Assembly: GCF_000069185.1 (NCBI RefSeq)
Contig: NC_010397.1
Location: 1,860,001-1,924,000, forward strand
Direction of reading: 5' to 3'
Source of the DNA: Mycobacteroides abscessus ATCC 19977
GTDB lineage: Bacteria > Actinomycetota > Actinomycetes > Mycobacteriales > Mycobacteriaceae
Length of the DNA stretch: 64,000 nt
The position numbers were made by a program, and so were the translations under genes. Below the pieces are notes generated by a model, which was given only the letters and a program-made list of their open reading frames with translations, was not told the DNA's origin and ran no database searches. Positions 34,578 through 43,131 of this stretch are shown here, in pieces; positions within the stretch are counted from its first letter, which is position 1, and every line of letters starts with the position of its first letter.

Positions 34578-34946
34578 CTAGCGGCCCTGCTGCCCAAAGC
34601 TGTTGGCGTTATTTGCGTCAGTTGCTTTGTAGCCCTTGCGGAGAGCGGCAAACAGGGTCTTCATCTCTTCGACTTGATCGATGTGCGACTGGAATGTGTT
34701 GTCGGCACTTGTCGAGCTGCCAGAAGCCTTCTTTTGGAAAGCCTGGGCCAATGCGGCGCCTGACGGGAGTTGTGCCTCGGCGAACCCCAGAGGGTAGTCA
34801 GCCAGGTCACGTGCGTCTCGGCGGAGGTCGTCGAGCGCCCGGACGTAGTCGTCACATGCAGCGATGATCGAATCGATCGCACCATCTTCGAGGTGCAGTA
34901 CGAGCCGGCCGTCAGCAGCATTCTGCTTGAGGTCTTCCAACGACAT
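34578..34946 (-). CDS. Small ESX/WXG100-like protein with YxxxD motif
   Basis: 122 aa, two predicted helices (about 22-50 and 82-105) joined by a Gly/Pro-containing turn (LADYPLGFAEAQLPSG), and a C-terminal YKATD (Tyr106-Asp110), the YxxxD/E secretion signal of type VII substrates just after helix 2. The central tryptophan of WXG100 proteins is absent; the turn reads YPLG. ATG preceded by GAGGGGG. First gene of the operon; 13 bp from the lipoprotein GTG. Likely a dimer partner for the larger WXG protein. Family assignment is by architecture, not full-length similarity. Confidence 0.75.
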   Translation of the reverse strand: MSLEDLKQNAADGRLVLHLEDGAIDSIIAACDDYVRALDDLRRDARDLADYPLGFAEAQLPSGAALAQAFQKKASGSSTSADNTFQSHIDQVEEMKTLFAALRKGYKATDANNANSFGQQGR

Positions 34947-35065
34947 AAAGCCCCCTCAGATCGTGGCCCGTTTTGGCCAGGTGAGATTCATCGTATGTGT
35001 ATAGGACGTTGGGCGGCCCGGATCGGTTCCATCGAATTTGGGCCGCTGTTTCCGCAGGTCTGCGC

Positions 35066-36136
35066 CTACCCACCCCAGCGCCTACGCACCCCGGTGTACC
35101 GCCAGCCCAGCGCCGCTGCCGCCCACGTCACGATGAACAGCGCCACGATCACGTAGCCCATCGCGGCCAGATCCAGCTCACCGACGGCCGCCAGTGGCCC
35201 CGAGGTGATGTCCAGTTTCTCGGTGAGAATCGAGATGATCTCCTGCGAGCCGATCAGCACGGCCACTGCCACCGACAGCCCGGTGACCACCAGGTTGTAG
35301 TAGATCTTGCGCGCCGGCTCTTGAAACGCCCAGTCGTAGGCGAAGTTCATCAGCGATCCGTCGAGCGAATCGAACAAGGACATCCCCGCGCTGAACAGGA
35401 TGGGCAGCACCAAGATGGCGTACCAAGGCAGGCCGGTCACCGCGGCACCGCCGGCGATCACCAGCAGCGACACCTCGGTCACCGTATCGAACCCCAACCC
35501 GAACAACAGGCCCACCGGATACATCTGCCAGGGCTTGCGTATCGCCGCCATCAGCGGTCCGAAAAGCCGGTTCAGCCCACCGCGATTGGACAGCTCGCGC
35601 TCCAATGCCGCCTCATCCACCTCGCCGCCACGCATCCGCTTGGCGATGCGGTAGATCCCGATCAGCGATATCAGATTGAGCAGCCCGATGAGCAGCAGGA
35701 AAGTGCCCGAGACCGCCGTTCCGAACACGCCCGTCCACTGTTGCAGCGACGAATGCTCGTCGGAAACATTGGCCGCCAACGTTTTAACGCCAAGCGCAAG
35801 CAATCCGACCATGATGAACACGATCGAGGAATGCCCCAGCGAGAACCAGAAACCCACCGACATCGGTCGCCGACCATCGGCCACCAGCTTGCGGGTGGTG
35901 TTGTCGATGGCGGCGATGTGATCCGCGTCGAACGCATGGCGCATGCCGAGCGTGTACGCGGTGACACCTAATCCGACCCCGAACACGCTGCCCTGCACCG
36001 TGAAATGCGCGGGGGCAACCAGGAAGATCAACATGCCCCAGCCGAGAACATGCAGCGCGATCACCGCGACACTCATTCCGATGACGCTGCGCCGCTGACC
36101 TATATCCAACCGACGCCAAGCGCTGAGTAACGGCAC
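35066..36136 (-). CDS. Nickel/cobalt permease (NiCoT family)
   Basis: 356 aa from a GTG at the start of PLLSAWRRLD; the longer frame to 36592 runs antisense through cobD. Eight hydrophobic helices. Signature motif HAFDADHIAAIDN in helix II, plus LGFDTVTEVSLL and the matching FSLGHSSIVF and AGMSLFDSLDGSLM motifs that identify HoxN/NixA/NhlF-type Ni2+/Co2+ transporters. Divergent, 98 bp, from the cobalamin gene cobD, which makes cobalt the likelier cargo (inference); metal selectivity cannot be read from these motifs. Confidence 0.93.
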   Translation of the reverse strand: MPLLSAWRRLDIGQRRSVIGMSVAVIALHVLGWGMLIFLVAPAHFTVQGSVFGVGLGVTAYTLGMRHAFDADHIAAIDNTTRKLVADGRRPMSVGFWFSLGHSSIVFIMVGLLALGVKTLAANVSDEHSSLQQWTGVFGTAVSGTFLLLIGLLNLISLIGIYRIAKRMRGGEVDEAALERELSNRGGLNRLFGPLMAAIRKPWQMYPVGLLFGLGFDTVTEVSLLVIAGGAAVTGLPWYAILVLPILFSAGMSLFDSLDGSLMNFAYDWAFQEPARKIYYNLVVTGLSVAVAVLIGSQEIISILTEKLDITSGPLAAVGELDLAAMGYVIVALFIVTWAAAALGWRYTGVRRRWGG

Positions 36137-36234
36137 GGCTGCGAGCCTAGACGACCGCCTTACCCGTCCGCTCGCGTAAGCGCATGTCCCAGGTGAGTAC
36201 CTCCATTGCGTAGCGAATTCTATAGGGTTGCCGC

Positions 36235-37179
36235 GTGTCGCGCCGAGGACTTCGCGCCGTGGGTATAGCCCTCGGTTACGCCCTGGATCGCTGCTTCGCC
36301 GACCCTCAGCGGTTCCACCCGGTCGCCGGATTCGGCCAGGCGGCCGCCGCGCTGGAGGCCTACAGTTACCGCGATTCCAAGCTCGCCGGGACCGCCCACA
36401 CGGCCGCACTACTGGTCGCTGTCGCCGCCACCGGATGGGTTGCCGAACGTGCCACACACCGCTCCGCGACAGCAACGGTCGCCGTGACCGCCGTTGCGAC
36501 CTGGGCCACGCTCGGCGGGACATCATTGATCCGGGTGGGTGCCGAGATGTCCGAACGTCTCTATGACGACGACATCGATGAAGCTCGGGCACTGCTGCCG
36601 TCCCTGTGCGGCCGCGACCCGAAACTGCTCGGTGTCGGCGGCATCGCCCGGGCCACCACGGAATCTTTGGCGGAGAACACCTCCGACGCGCACACCGGGC
36701 CCTTGGTCTGGGCAGCGCTTGCCGGAGTCCCCGGGGTCCTGGCCTATCGCGCCGCCAACACCCTCGATGCGATGATCGGTCACAAATCCGCCCGCTATCT
36801 GCGGTTCGGCTGGGCCGCAGCGCGGTTGGACGACCTGATGAACGTGCTTCCCGCCAGGATCACCGCGCTGGCTACCGCGCTGACCGCGCCATTCCTCGGG
36901 GGTTCTGCGGTGGCCTCATTGCGTGTCTGCTTGCGCGACGGACGAAGTCACCCCAGCCCGAATGCCGGCGTCGCGGAGGCAGCCTTCGCCGGAGCCCTGG
37001 GCGTGCGGCTGGGAGGCCCCCTGCGCTATCCGTACGGCGAAGAAGTGCGTCCGGTGCTCGGCGACGGCGCACCCCCGCGAGTCGGGGATATGCATGAGGC
37101 GGTGCGGCTTTCGCGCGCGGTGCAGAATGTAACGGCCGTCGTGGCAGTGCTCGCCACGCTGCGTCAACGCCGCCCGTAG
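36235..37179 (+). CDS. cobD: Adenosylcobinamide-phosphate synthase CobD/CbiB
   Basis: 314 aa membrane protein of cobamide synthesis that attaches the aminopropanol (phosphate) arm to adenosylcobyric acid. Motifs: YALDRCFADPQRFHPVAGFG at the N-terminus and ESLAENTSDAHTGPLVWAALAGVPGVLAYRAANTLDAMIGH in the middle, both diagnostic. Four to five hydrophobic segments. GTG start. Its stop overlaps the end of the SURF1 gene by 16 bp. Matches the Rv2236c position. Works together with the CobC-like aminotransferase 2 kb downstream. Confidence 0.94.
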   Translation: MSRRGLRAVGIALGYALDRCFADPQRFHPVAGFGQAAAALEAYSYRDSKLAGTAHTAALLVAVAATGWVAERATHRSATATVAVTAVATWATLGGTSLIRVGAEMSERLYDDDIDEARALLPSLCGRDPKLLGVGGIARATTESLAENTSDAHTGPLVWAALAGVPGVLAYRAANTLDAMIGHKSARYLRFGWAAARLDDLMNVLPARITALATALTAPFLGGSAVASLRVCLRDGRSHPSPNAGVAEAAFAGALGVRLGGPLRYPYGEEVRPVLGDGAPPRVGDMHEAVRLSRAVQNVTAVVAVLATLRQRRP

Positions 37180-37979
37180 CGGTCCGCGAGCCTCTCCTCG
37201 GTGGTCTGCGGTGTCCCGGGTTTGACGGCCTTGACGGCAGCGGCTGCCGCACGGCGCTGTCTGATCTCGGAGAACACGAAGTATCCCAATCCGATCGGTG
37301 CCAGGATTCCGAACGCGATCCACTGAATCCCGTAAGACAGGAATGGGCCGGCATCGAGCTGCGGCAGCGGGATCGCCCCTAGACCGCCCGGCTGCCCCTC
37401 GGAGAGTTGCAGATAGGGGCCGGCCAACGGGATTTTCACCAGCGTTGACACCTGAACCGGAACAATCGAATACACCTGGTATTGACCGTTTTCCAGAAAT
37501 GGGGACTTCTCAGACTGCTGTTCAGGCTCCCGCAGCCGCGCGTTGATGGTGACCTGCCCAGCCGGTGCCGGAGGAATCGGGGGCACGCTGGTGCCCTGCT
37601 CGGGCCGCACATACCCACGATTCACCAGGATCGCGGGTCCGTCATCTACCTGAAACACCGTCAACGCCTCGTATGCGGGTTTGGCGTCCACCACCCGCAG
37701 CCGCGCCAGCACCTGCCGATCCGGCAGATAGTGACCGGTCGCCGTCACCCGCCGCCACTCCGCATCCTCGGGCATCGAATGATCGGGTCTTAGCTCGTTT
37801 TTCAGCGGCACCGGATCGGCATTCACCGATTGCGCGATGCGGTTGTTCTCCCGCGAAGTCTTGGTGTTCTTACCCAGCTGCCACGGCGCCAGCACCGTGA
37901 AACACAGGTAGGCGAATGCGACGACCACCAGCGCCAGGGCGATCCACCCCGGGCGTAGGAGAAACGCGAGCCGTCGCAT
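37164..37979 (-). CDS. SURF1-family cytochrome oxidase biogenesis protein
   Basis: 271 aa with N-terminal (about 12-34, GWIALALVVVAFAYLCFTVLAPWQLG) and C-terminal (about 216-240) membrane helices flanking an extracytoplasmic domain, the SURF1 topology. Diagnostic sequences: APWQLGKN, ILVNRGYV and YGIQWIAFG near the end. Helps insert heme into cytochrome aa3 oxidase. ATG overlaps the ptpA TGA by one nt (TGATG). Orthologue position is Rv2235. Confidence 0.93.
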   Translation of the reverse strand: MRRLAFLLRPGWIALALVVVAFAYLCFTVLAPWQLGKNTKTSRENNRIAQSVNADPVPLKNELRPDHSMPEDAEWRRVTATGHYLPDRQVLARLRVVDAKPAYEALTVFQVDDGPAILVNRGYVRPEQGTSVPPIPPAPAGQVTINARLREPEQQSEKSPFLENGQYQVYSIVPVQVSTLVKIPLAGPYLQLSEGQPGGLGAIPLPQLDAGPFLSYGIQWIAFGILAPIGLGYFVFSEIRQRRAAAAAVKAVKPGTPQTTEERLADRYGRR

Positions 37980-38467
37980 CAGCTGTTCTCACGCTCCGCG
38001 AGGGTCTTGTCGACCCACTCGTGCACACCAGGCAGGGCCGCCTCTATCACCGCGAGCACCTCCACGAAATCCTTGCGGTTGCCGTAGTACGGATCCTCGA
38101 CATCCATCGCGGCGCGGCTGGCTCGTGGGTCGAAGGACCGTAGTAGCCGCACTCGTTCGGGGTCGGCTCCCAGGTGCAACAGCATCCGGGAGTGGTTGCG
38201 CGCCAAGGCGATGATGAGGTCGGCGCTCAGATGGTCCTCGTCGACCTGGGCGGCGCGATGGGCCGTCGGGTAGCCGTACTCGGCCAGCACGCTGGACGCG
38301 CGTTCGTCGGCGGGTTGCCCGGCATGCCAATCGCCGGTACCGGCGCTGGTGACCCGGACTCGATCGGCCAGCCCGCGTTCGGCCAGCTGATGGGCAAGCA
38401 TCTTCTCGGCGATAGGGGAGCGGCAGATGTTTCCGGTGCACACGAAGGTGACATGCAGCTCAGACAT
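37979..38467 (-). CDS. ptpA: Low-molecular-weight protein tyrosine phosphatase PtpA
   Basis: 162 aa. P-loop CTGNICRS with nucleophile Cys10 and Arg16, and the general-acid Asp125 in DPYYG. The tandem tyrosines Y127/Y128 are those reported as kinase targets in M. tuberculosis PtpA. In M. tuberculosis it is secreted and acts on host proteins; no secretion signal is visible here. The start overlaps the preceding HAD gene stop by 8 bp, the same kinase-phosphatase pairing as Rv2232-Rv2234. Confidence 0.95.
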   Translation of the reverse strand: MSELHVTFVCTGNICRSPIAEKMLAHQLAERGLADRVRVTSAGTGDWHAGQPADERASSVLAEYGYPTAHRAAQVDEDHLSADLIIALARNHSRMLLHLGADPERVRLLRSFDPRASRAAMDVEDPYYGNRKDFVEVLAVIEAALPGVHEWVDKTLAERENS

Positions 38468-39122
38468 CGAGTTCCTCCAGCAACTGCTCCGGAGTGCTCA
38501 CGCGCCCGATGATCCACTCAGCCAACTGACCGGGATCACCTTCGAAATCGGTTGCCCCGTAGCCCCAGTCGACGACGACGGTGCCAATGCCGTGGGCGGC
38601 TGCGCCCTCCACGTCATGCACCCGGTCGCCCACCATCACCACACCGGTCGGCGGAACGTCGTCCAGCTGGGACAGCGCATGCTTGATCACGTCGGCCTTG
38701 CTGGACCGGACGCCGTCGGGGCTCGCACCGGCAATCACCTGGAAAAACTCGGCCAGTCCGAAATGCTCAAGGATGCGTGCGGCAATCGGCTCGGATTTCG
38801 AGGTCGCAACCACCATGGGCACTCCGGCCTCACGCAGCCGGGTCAGCACGTCGCGGATTCCGTCGAACATCTCGTTCACCGCCCAGCCGCGTTCGCCATA
38901 GTCGGCGCGGTAGGCAGCGATGGCATCGTCGGCGCGTTCGCCAAGGCCCATGGAACCGAGCGTGATGTGCATGGGCGGTCCCACCACCCGCGACGCGATG
39001 TCACCTGTGGGTTCGGGGGCCCCGACATGGCTGAGCGCATGGCGGAAACTCGAGACAATCCCTGGTGCGGAGTCGGTCAGGGTGCCGTCGAGATCGAAGA
39101 TCACCAGCATCGGAGGGGCCAC
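38460..39122 (-). CDS. HAD-superfamily hydrolase, PtkA-like
   Basis: 220 aa. HAD motif I DLDGTLTD (Asp10 and Asp12), motif II ATSKSEP and motif III/IV VMVGDRVHDVEGA; cap domain between I and II as in phosphoglycolate phosphatases. Sits directly before ptpA exactly as Rv2232 (PtkA), described as a HAD-like tyrosine kinase for PtpA, but it lacks the roughly 70-residue N-terminal extension I recall for PtkA. So kinase function is uncertain and phosphatase function possible. GTG start used; ATG at 39110 has better spacing from AAGGGGG. Divergent from cobC with 22 bp between starts. Confidence 0.87.
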   Translation of the reverse strand: MAPPMLVIFDLDGTLTDSAPGIVSSFRHALSHVGAPEPTGDIASRVVGPPMHITLGSMGLGERADDAIAAYRADYGERGWAVNEMFDGIRDVLTRLREAGVPMVVATSKSEPIAARILEHFGLAEFFQVIAGASPDGVRSSKADVIKHALSQLDDVPPTGVVMVGDRVHDVEGAAAHGIGTVVVDWGYGATDFEGDPGQLAEWIIGRVSTPEQLLEELDV

Positions 39123-39144
39123 CCCCTTACATTAGTGTCGAGAC

Positions 39145-40164
39145 ATGACTGGGCCGCGAAAGGGAGCGCGCTACCACGGCGACCAGGCGCTGATACCAGG
39201 CGTCCTGGACTTCGCTGTGAACGTGCGCGCCGCGGCGCCACCGCCGTGGCTACGGGATCGGCTCGCGTCGCGGCTGGACGAGCTGGGCAGTTATCCGCGC
39301 CGCGAGGACGAGCAACGCGCTGTCGACGCCGTCGCCGAACGGCATGGTCGCCCGCCCGACGAGGTGCTGCTGCTGGCGGGGGCCGCTGAGGGTTTCGCGA
39401 TGCTGCCGCGGCTGAATCCGCGACGGGCGGCCGTCGTCGCCCCGGGGTTCACCGAGCCCGAGGCAGTCCTGGCCGATGCCGGTATCCCTCTCGAGCATGT
39501 GGTGTTGCCGCCACCGTTCACCCTCGGCGACACCGTGCGAGTTCCAGATGAGGCCGATCTGGTGGTTGTCGGGAACCCCACCAACCCGACCGGTGTGCTG
39601 CATACCCGAGAACAATTGCTTGCGCTGCGTCGGCCCGGACGCATCCTGGTTGTCGATGAGGCCTTCATCGACGCGGTGCCGGGCGAGCCGGAGTCGGTGG
39701 CCTCGCTGAGCCTGCCCGGCCTCGTGGTGCTGCGCAGCCTCACCAAGACCTGGGCGCTCGCCGGACTACGCGCGGGCTATGCCGTCGGCGATCCCGAGCT
39801 GCTTCGCAGGCTTGCGCGGGGGCGTGCGCATTGGCCTTTGGGCACATTGCAACTGGAAGCGTTGGCTGCCTGCAATACCGCGCAAGCGGTGGGAAGCGCG
39901 GTGCTGGATGCGCAGCGGCTCGTCGAGACGCGACACCGGCAGGCCGAGGGGCTGCGTGGGCTGGGTTTGGCCGTGACGGAAGGTGTCGCGCCCTTCCTGC
40001 TGGTGGCCGTGCCCCATGCGGATTTGATGCGAAAACACCTGAAGGTCAAAAATATCGCGGTCCGGCGTTGCGACACCTTTGTCGGGCTGGACGGCGACTA
40101 CCTACGGGTGGCGGTGCGACCGGAATGGCCGGAGCTGGTGCAAGCGATGAAGGAGATCTTGTAG
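39145..40164 (+). CDS. cobC: CobC-like PLP aminotransferase (L-threonine-phosphate decarboxylase type)
   Basis: 339 aa fold-type I PLP enzyme. The Schiff-base lysine is Lys201 in [24 protein letters not shown] at 144-150 and VVDEAF with Asp171 are cofactor contacts. This Rv2231c-position family is annotated as CobC, thought to make (R)-1-amino-2-propanol phosphate for CobD; the alternative is a histidinol-phosphate aminotransferase paralog. ATG with GAAAGGGAG-type context is unclear. Its TAG overlaps the GTG of nif3 (TAGTG). First of a four-gene overlapping chain. Confidence 0.88.
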   Translation: MTGPRKGARYHGDQALIPGVLDFAVNVRAAAPPPWLRDRLASRLDELGSYPRREDEQRAVDAVAERHGRPPDEVLLLAGAAEGFAMLPRLNPRRAAVVAPGFTEPEAVLADAGIPLEHVVLPPPFTLGDTVRVPDEADLVVVGNPTNPTGVLHTREQLLALRRPGRILVVDEAFIDAVPGEPESVASLSLPGLVVLRSLTKTWALAGLRAGYAVGDPELLRRLARGRAHWPLGTLQLEALAACNTAQAVGSAVLDAQRLVETRHRQAEGLRGLGLAVTEGVAPFLLVAVPHADLMRKHLKVKNIAVRRCDTFVGLDGDYLRVAVRPEWPELVQAMKEIL

Positions 40165-41303
40165 TGGGTGTGCGGCTCGCGGACATCATCGGCGTGCTCG
40201 ACGCGGCCTATCCGCCGGCGCTGGCCGAATCGTGGGATTCGGTGGGCTTGGTCTGCGGCGACCCGGATCAGCAGATCGACACCGTGACGGTTGCCGTTGA
40301 TGCAACTGCCGCGGTGGTGGACGAAATGGACGGCCCCGGTGCGCATCTGCTGCTGGCTCATCACCCCTTGCTGCTGCGCGGCGTGGACACGGTGGCGGCC
40401 AGCACGCCCAAGGGCGCGCTGGTTCATCGTCTCATCCGTGCGGGCGGCGCGCTGTTCACCGCGCATACCAACGCGGACTCGGCCAGCCCTGGTGTGTCGG
40501 ACGCGCTGGCGCAAGCCCTCGGGCTGACGGTCACCTCGGTGTTGGCCCCTCGGTTCACCGACTACGACAAGTGGGTCGTGTTCGTGCCCACCGAATCTGT
40601 GCACGCCGTGCGGCGGGCCATGTTCGAGGCCGGTGCCGGACATATCGGTGCCTACTCGGATTGTTCATGGAGTGTCACCGGCACCGGCCAATTCCGGCCG
40701 TTGGCGGGCTCCGATCCCGCTGTAGGGGAGCATGGTGTGGTGGAACAGGTCGTCGAGGACCGCGTGGAGATGGTTGCCCCGTCGCGGCTGCGTTGCGAGC
40801 TTTTTGCGGCGATTCAGGCCGCCCACCCCTACGAGGTTCCGGCCATCGACGTGCTGCCCATGGCGCCGGCGCCGTCCGGCACCGGCCTGGGGCGGATAGG
40901 CGCCCTACCCACGCCGGAGACCTTGCGCGACTTCGTATCCCGTGTTCGAGGTGCCTTGCCTGAGACTGTGTGGGGGGTGCGGGCCGCTGGCGACCCCGAC
41001 GAGTTGATCCAGACCGTCGCGGTCTGCGGTGGCGCCGGTGACTCGCTGCTGGGCGCGGCGGTCAAGTCGGGAGCGGACGTCTACGTCACCGCCGATCTGC
41101 GGCACCATCCGGCGGACGAACATGCCCGGACAAGTAGCGTCGCACTCGTCGACGTCGCGCATTGGGCCAGTGAATTCCCATGGTGCGCGCAGGCGGCGCG
41201 CGTACTCGACACCGAGTTCGGGGAGAATCTGTCGACGCGCATCTCACCGGTACGCACCGATCCCTGGACGCTGGGCGGCCCAGAGAAAGAAGAAAAAGCA
41301 TGA
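40164..41303 (+). CDS. Nif3-like dinuclear metal centre protein
   Basis: 379 aa from the GTG overlapping the cobC stop; frame upstream lies inside cobC. Opening [29 protein letters not shown] and the metal-binding LLLAHHPLL (His66-His67) are Nif3/YbgI signatures; a central insertion domain (about 130-250) and GLGRIG/HYTTAD-type C-terminal ([11 protein letters not shown]) complete the family pattern. Often labelled GTP cyclohydrolase I type 2 homolog, a function not proven. Overlaps the zinc-ribbon gene by ATGA. Confidence 0.92.
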   Translation: MGVRLADIIGVLDAAYPPALAESWDSVGLVCGDPDQQIDTVTVAVDATAAVVDEMDGPGAHLLLAHHPLLLRGVDTVAASTPKGALVHRLIRAGGALFTAHTNADSASPGVSDALAQALGLTVTSVLAPRFTDYDKWVVFVPTESVHAVRRAMFEAGAGHIGAYSDCSWSVTGTGQFRPLAGSDPAVGEHGVVEQVVEDRVEMVAPSRLRCELFAAIQAAHPYEVPAIDVLPMAPAPSGTGLGRIGALPTPETLRDFVSRVRGALPETVWGVRAAGDPDELIQTVAVCGGAGDSLLGAAVKSGADVYVTADLRHHPADEHARTSSVALVDVAHWASEFPWCAQAARVLDTEFGENLSTRISPVRTDPWTLGGPEKEEKA

Positions 41304-42022
41304 AAGCCGATGTGGCACAACAACGCCTATTAGTGGATCTGGCGTCGGTGGATGCCGAGTTGACACGTGTCGCGCACCGGCGCGCAAACCCGCCCGAACG
41401 TCAGGAACACGGGGAGCTACAGGCGCAGCAGCGCACCATCCTCGACGAGGTGGGCGCGCTGGCCATCGCGCTGGAAGACCTGGATGAGCAGGTCGCCAAG
41501 TTGGACGCCGAGGTGACTGCCGTGCGCCAGCGCGAGGACCGTGATCGATCCCTGCTGGCCTCCGGCAGTACCAACGCGAAGGAACTTACCGAGATACAGC
41601 ACGAACTCGACACCCTGGAACGTCGTCAGTCCAGCTTGGAAGACTCGGAACTGGAGTTGATGGAGCGCCGTGAGGAACTGCAAAAGCAGCAGGCCTCGGC
41701 GCAGGCCAAGGCCGACACGATTGCCGAGAGGCTCTCGGAGATCGAACGTATCCAACGGGCGGTGGCCATCGATACCGATGCCGAGGAGAATCAGGTTCGG
41801 CAGCGTCGTGATGGTCTGGCGTCTTCCATCGATGGGCTGCTGCTGGAGACCTATGAGCGGCAGCGTCGTTCGGGAGGTGCCGGAGCGGGATTCTTGCAGG
41901 GCAACAAGTGTGGCGCGTGCCGCATCGAGCTGGACCGCGGCGAACTGGCCCGGATCTCGGCGGCCGACGCCGACGAGGTGCTGCGGTGCCCCGAGTGCAG
42001 CGCGATTCTGGTGCGCCCGTGA
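41300..42022 (+). CDS. Coiled-coil protein with C4 zinc ribbon
   Basis: 240 aa. Residues about 1-190 form a long coiled coil (heptads across [34 protein letters not shown] and [25 protein letters not shown]). The C-terminus has two CxxC pairs (KCGACRIEL and RCPECSAIL), a zf-RING_7/C4 zinc ribbon. Corresponds to Rv2229c; nucleic-acid or protein binding is supposed. ATG overlaps the nif3 stop (ATGA) and the gene overlaps the next by GTGA. Confidence 0.9.
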   Translation: MKADVAQQRLLVDLASVDAELTRVAHRRANPPERQEHGELQAQQRTILDEVGALAIALEDLDEQVAKLDAEVTAVRQREDRDRSLLASGSTNAKELTEIQHELDTLERRQSSLEDSELELMERREELQKQQASAQAKADTIAERLSEIERIQRAVAIDTDAEENQVRQRRDGLASSIDGLLLETYERQRRSGGAGAGFLQGNKCGACRIELDRGELARISAADADEVLRCPECSAILVRP

Positions 42023-43122
42023 AGGTTCTGGTCGAAGCCGACGGTGGTTCACGCGGCAACCCGGGTCTGGCCGGATACGGCGCGGTGGTGTTTTCTCCCG
42101 ATCACCAGACGGTGTTGGGGGAGGCCTGTGATGCCATCGGCCATGCGACCAACAATGTCGCCGAGTACCGGGGCCTGATAGCGGGATTGGCCGAGGCGGC
42201 ACGCCTGGGGGCCACCGAGGTGAGCGTCTCGATGGACTCCAAACTTGTCGTCGAGCAGATGTCCGGCAGGTGGAAGGTCAAACATCCTGACCTGATCACG
42301 CTGTACCAGCAGGCCGTCACTGCCGCGATGCAGTTCGAGTCCGTTGACTACACGTGGATTCCGCGAGAACGCAACAAGCATGCCGATCGGCTGGCCAACG
42401 AGGCGATGGATCGTGCCAGTGGCATCGAGCCCAAAAAGCCCAAGGAAATCGCAGAAATCAAGGAGACGAAGCCTGCCGATACTGCGCCGGGCTGGACCGG
42501 GGCGCGGGGGAAGCCCACCCGGATGTTGTTGTTGCGCCATGGGCAGACCGAACTCTCGGTGCAGCGCCGGTACTCGGGCCGCGGAAACCCCGAGCTAACC
42601 GAACTGGGGCGCGAGCAGGCGGCGCGGGCCGCGCGCTATCTGGCCAGCCGGGGCGGCATCGCGGCAGTGATCAGCTCGCCGCTGAGCCGTGCCAAGGAGA
42701 CTGCCGCGGCAGCGGCCGGTGCGCTGGGAGTGCCGCTGACGGTCGACGACGATCTGATCGAGACCGACTTCGGTAAGTGGGAAGGCCTGACCTTCTCCGA
42801 GGCATCCGAGCGCGACCCCGAGCTGCATCGCCAATGGCTCAGCGACACCTCGATAACTCCGCCGGAAGGGGAGAGCTTCGATACGGTGCACCACCGAGTG
42901 CGGCGTGCGCGCAACCGGATCATCGCTGAATACGGTGGCGCAACCGTTTTGGTGGTCTCGCACGTCACGCCCATCAAGACACTGCTGCGGCTGGCGCTCG
43001 ATGCCGGCCCCAGCGTGCTGTACCGGCTGCATCTCGATCTGGCCTCGCTGAGTATTGCCGAGTTCTATTCGGACGGTCCGGCATCGGTGCGACTCGTCAA
43101 TGAAACGTCCTACCTGACTTAG
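42019..43122 (+). CDS. Bifunctional RNase H / histidine-acid phosphatase
   Basis: 367 aa fusion matching Rv2228c. Residues 1-135 are RNase HI with acidic residues in VEADGGSRGN, NVAEYRGL and MDSKLVVEQM, and the RERNKHADRLANEAMD tail; it cuts RNA in RNA-DNA hybrids. Residues about 170-367 are a phosphoglycerate-mutase-like phosphatase (LLLRHGQTELS, with the second His in VVSHVTP), reported as alpha-ribazole phosphatase activity in the M. tuberculosis protein. This ties the gene to cobamide synthesis next to cobC. GTG overlaps the preceding TGA. Confidence 0.94.
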   Translation: MKVLVEADGGSRGNPGLAGYGAVVFSPDHQTVLGEACDAIGHATNNVAEYRGLIAGLAEAARLGATEVSVSMDSKLVVEQMSGRWKVKHPDLITLYQQAVTAAMQFESVDYTWIPRERNKHADRLANEAMDRASGIEPKKPKEIAEIKETKPADTAPGWTGARGKPTRMLLLRHGQTELSVQRRYSGRGNPELTELGREQAARAARYLASRGGIAAVISSPLSRAKETAAAAAGALGVPLTVDDDLIETDFGKWEGLTFSEASERDPELHRQWLSDTSITPPEGESFDTVHHRVRRARNRIIAEYGGATVLVVSHVTPIKTLLRLALDAGPSVLYRLHLDLASLSIAEFYSDGPASVRLVNETSYLT

Positions 43123-43131
43123 GCTGTCGCC

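Noticed and set aside
36137..36234. Possible cobalamin riboswitch between the NiCoT and cobD genes
   Set aside because: Only 98 bp, too short for the roughly 200-nt element, and no B12-box-like sequence is present.
25724..36234. Integrative element flanked by a tRNA-Val att duplication
   Set aside because: No integrase gene and no second copy of the tRNA 3' end was found by eye; the block may still be an old insertion.
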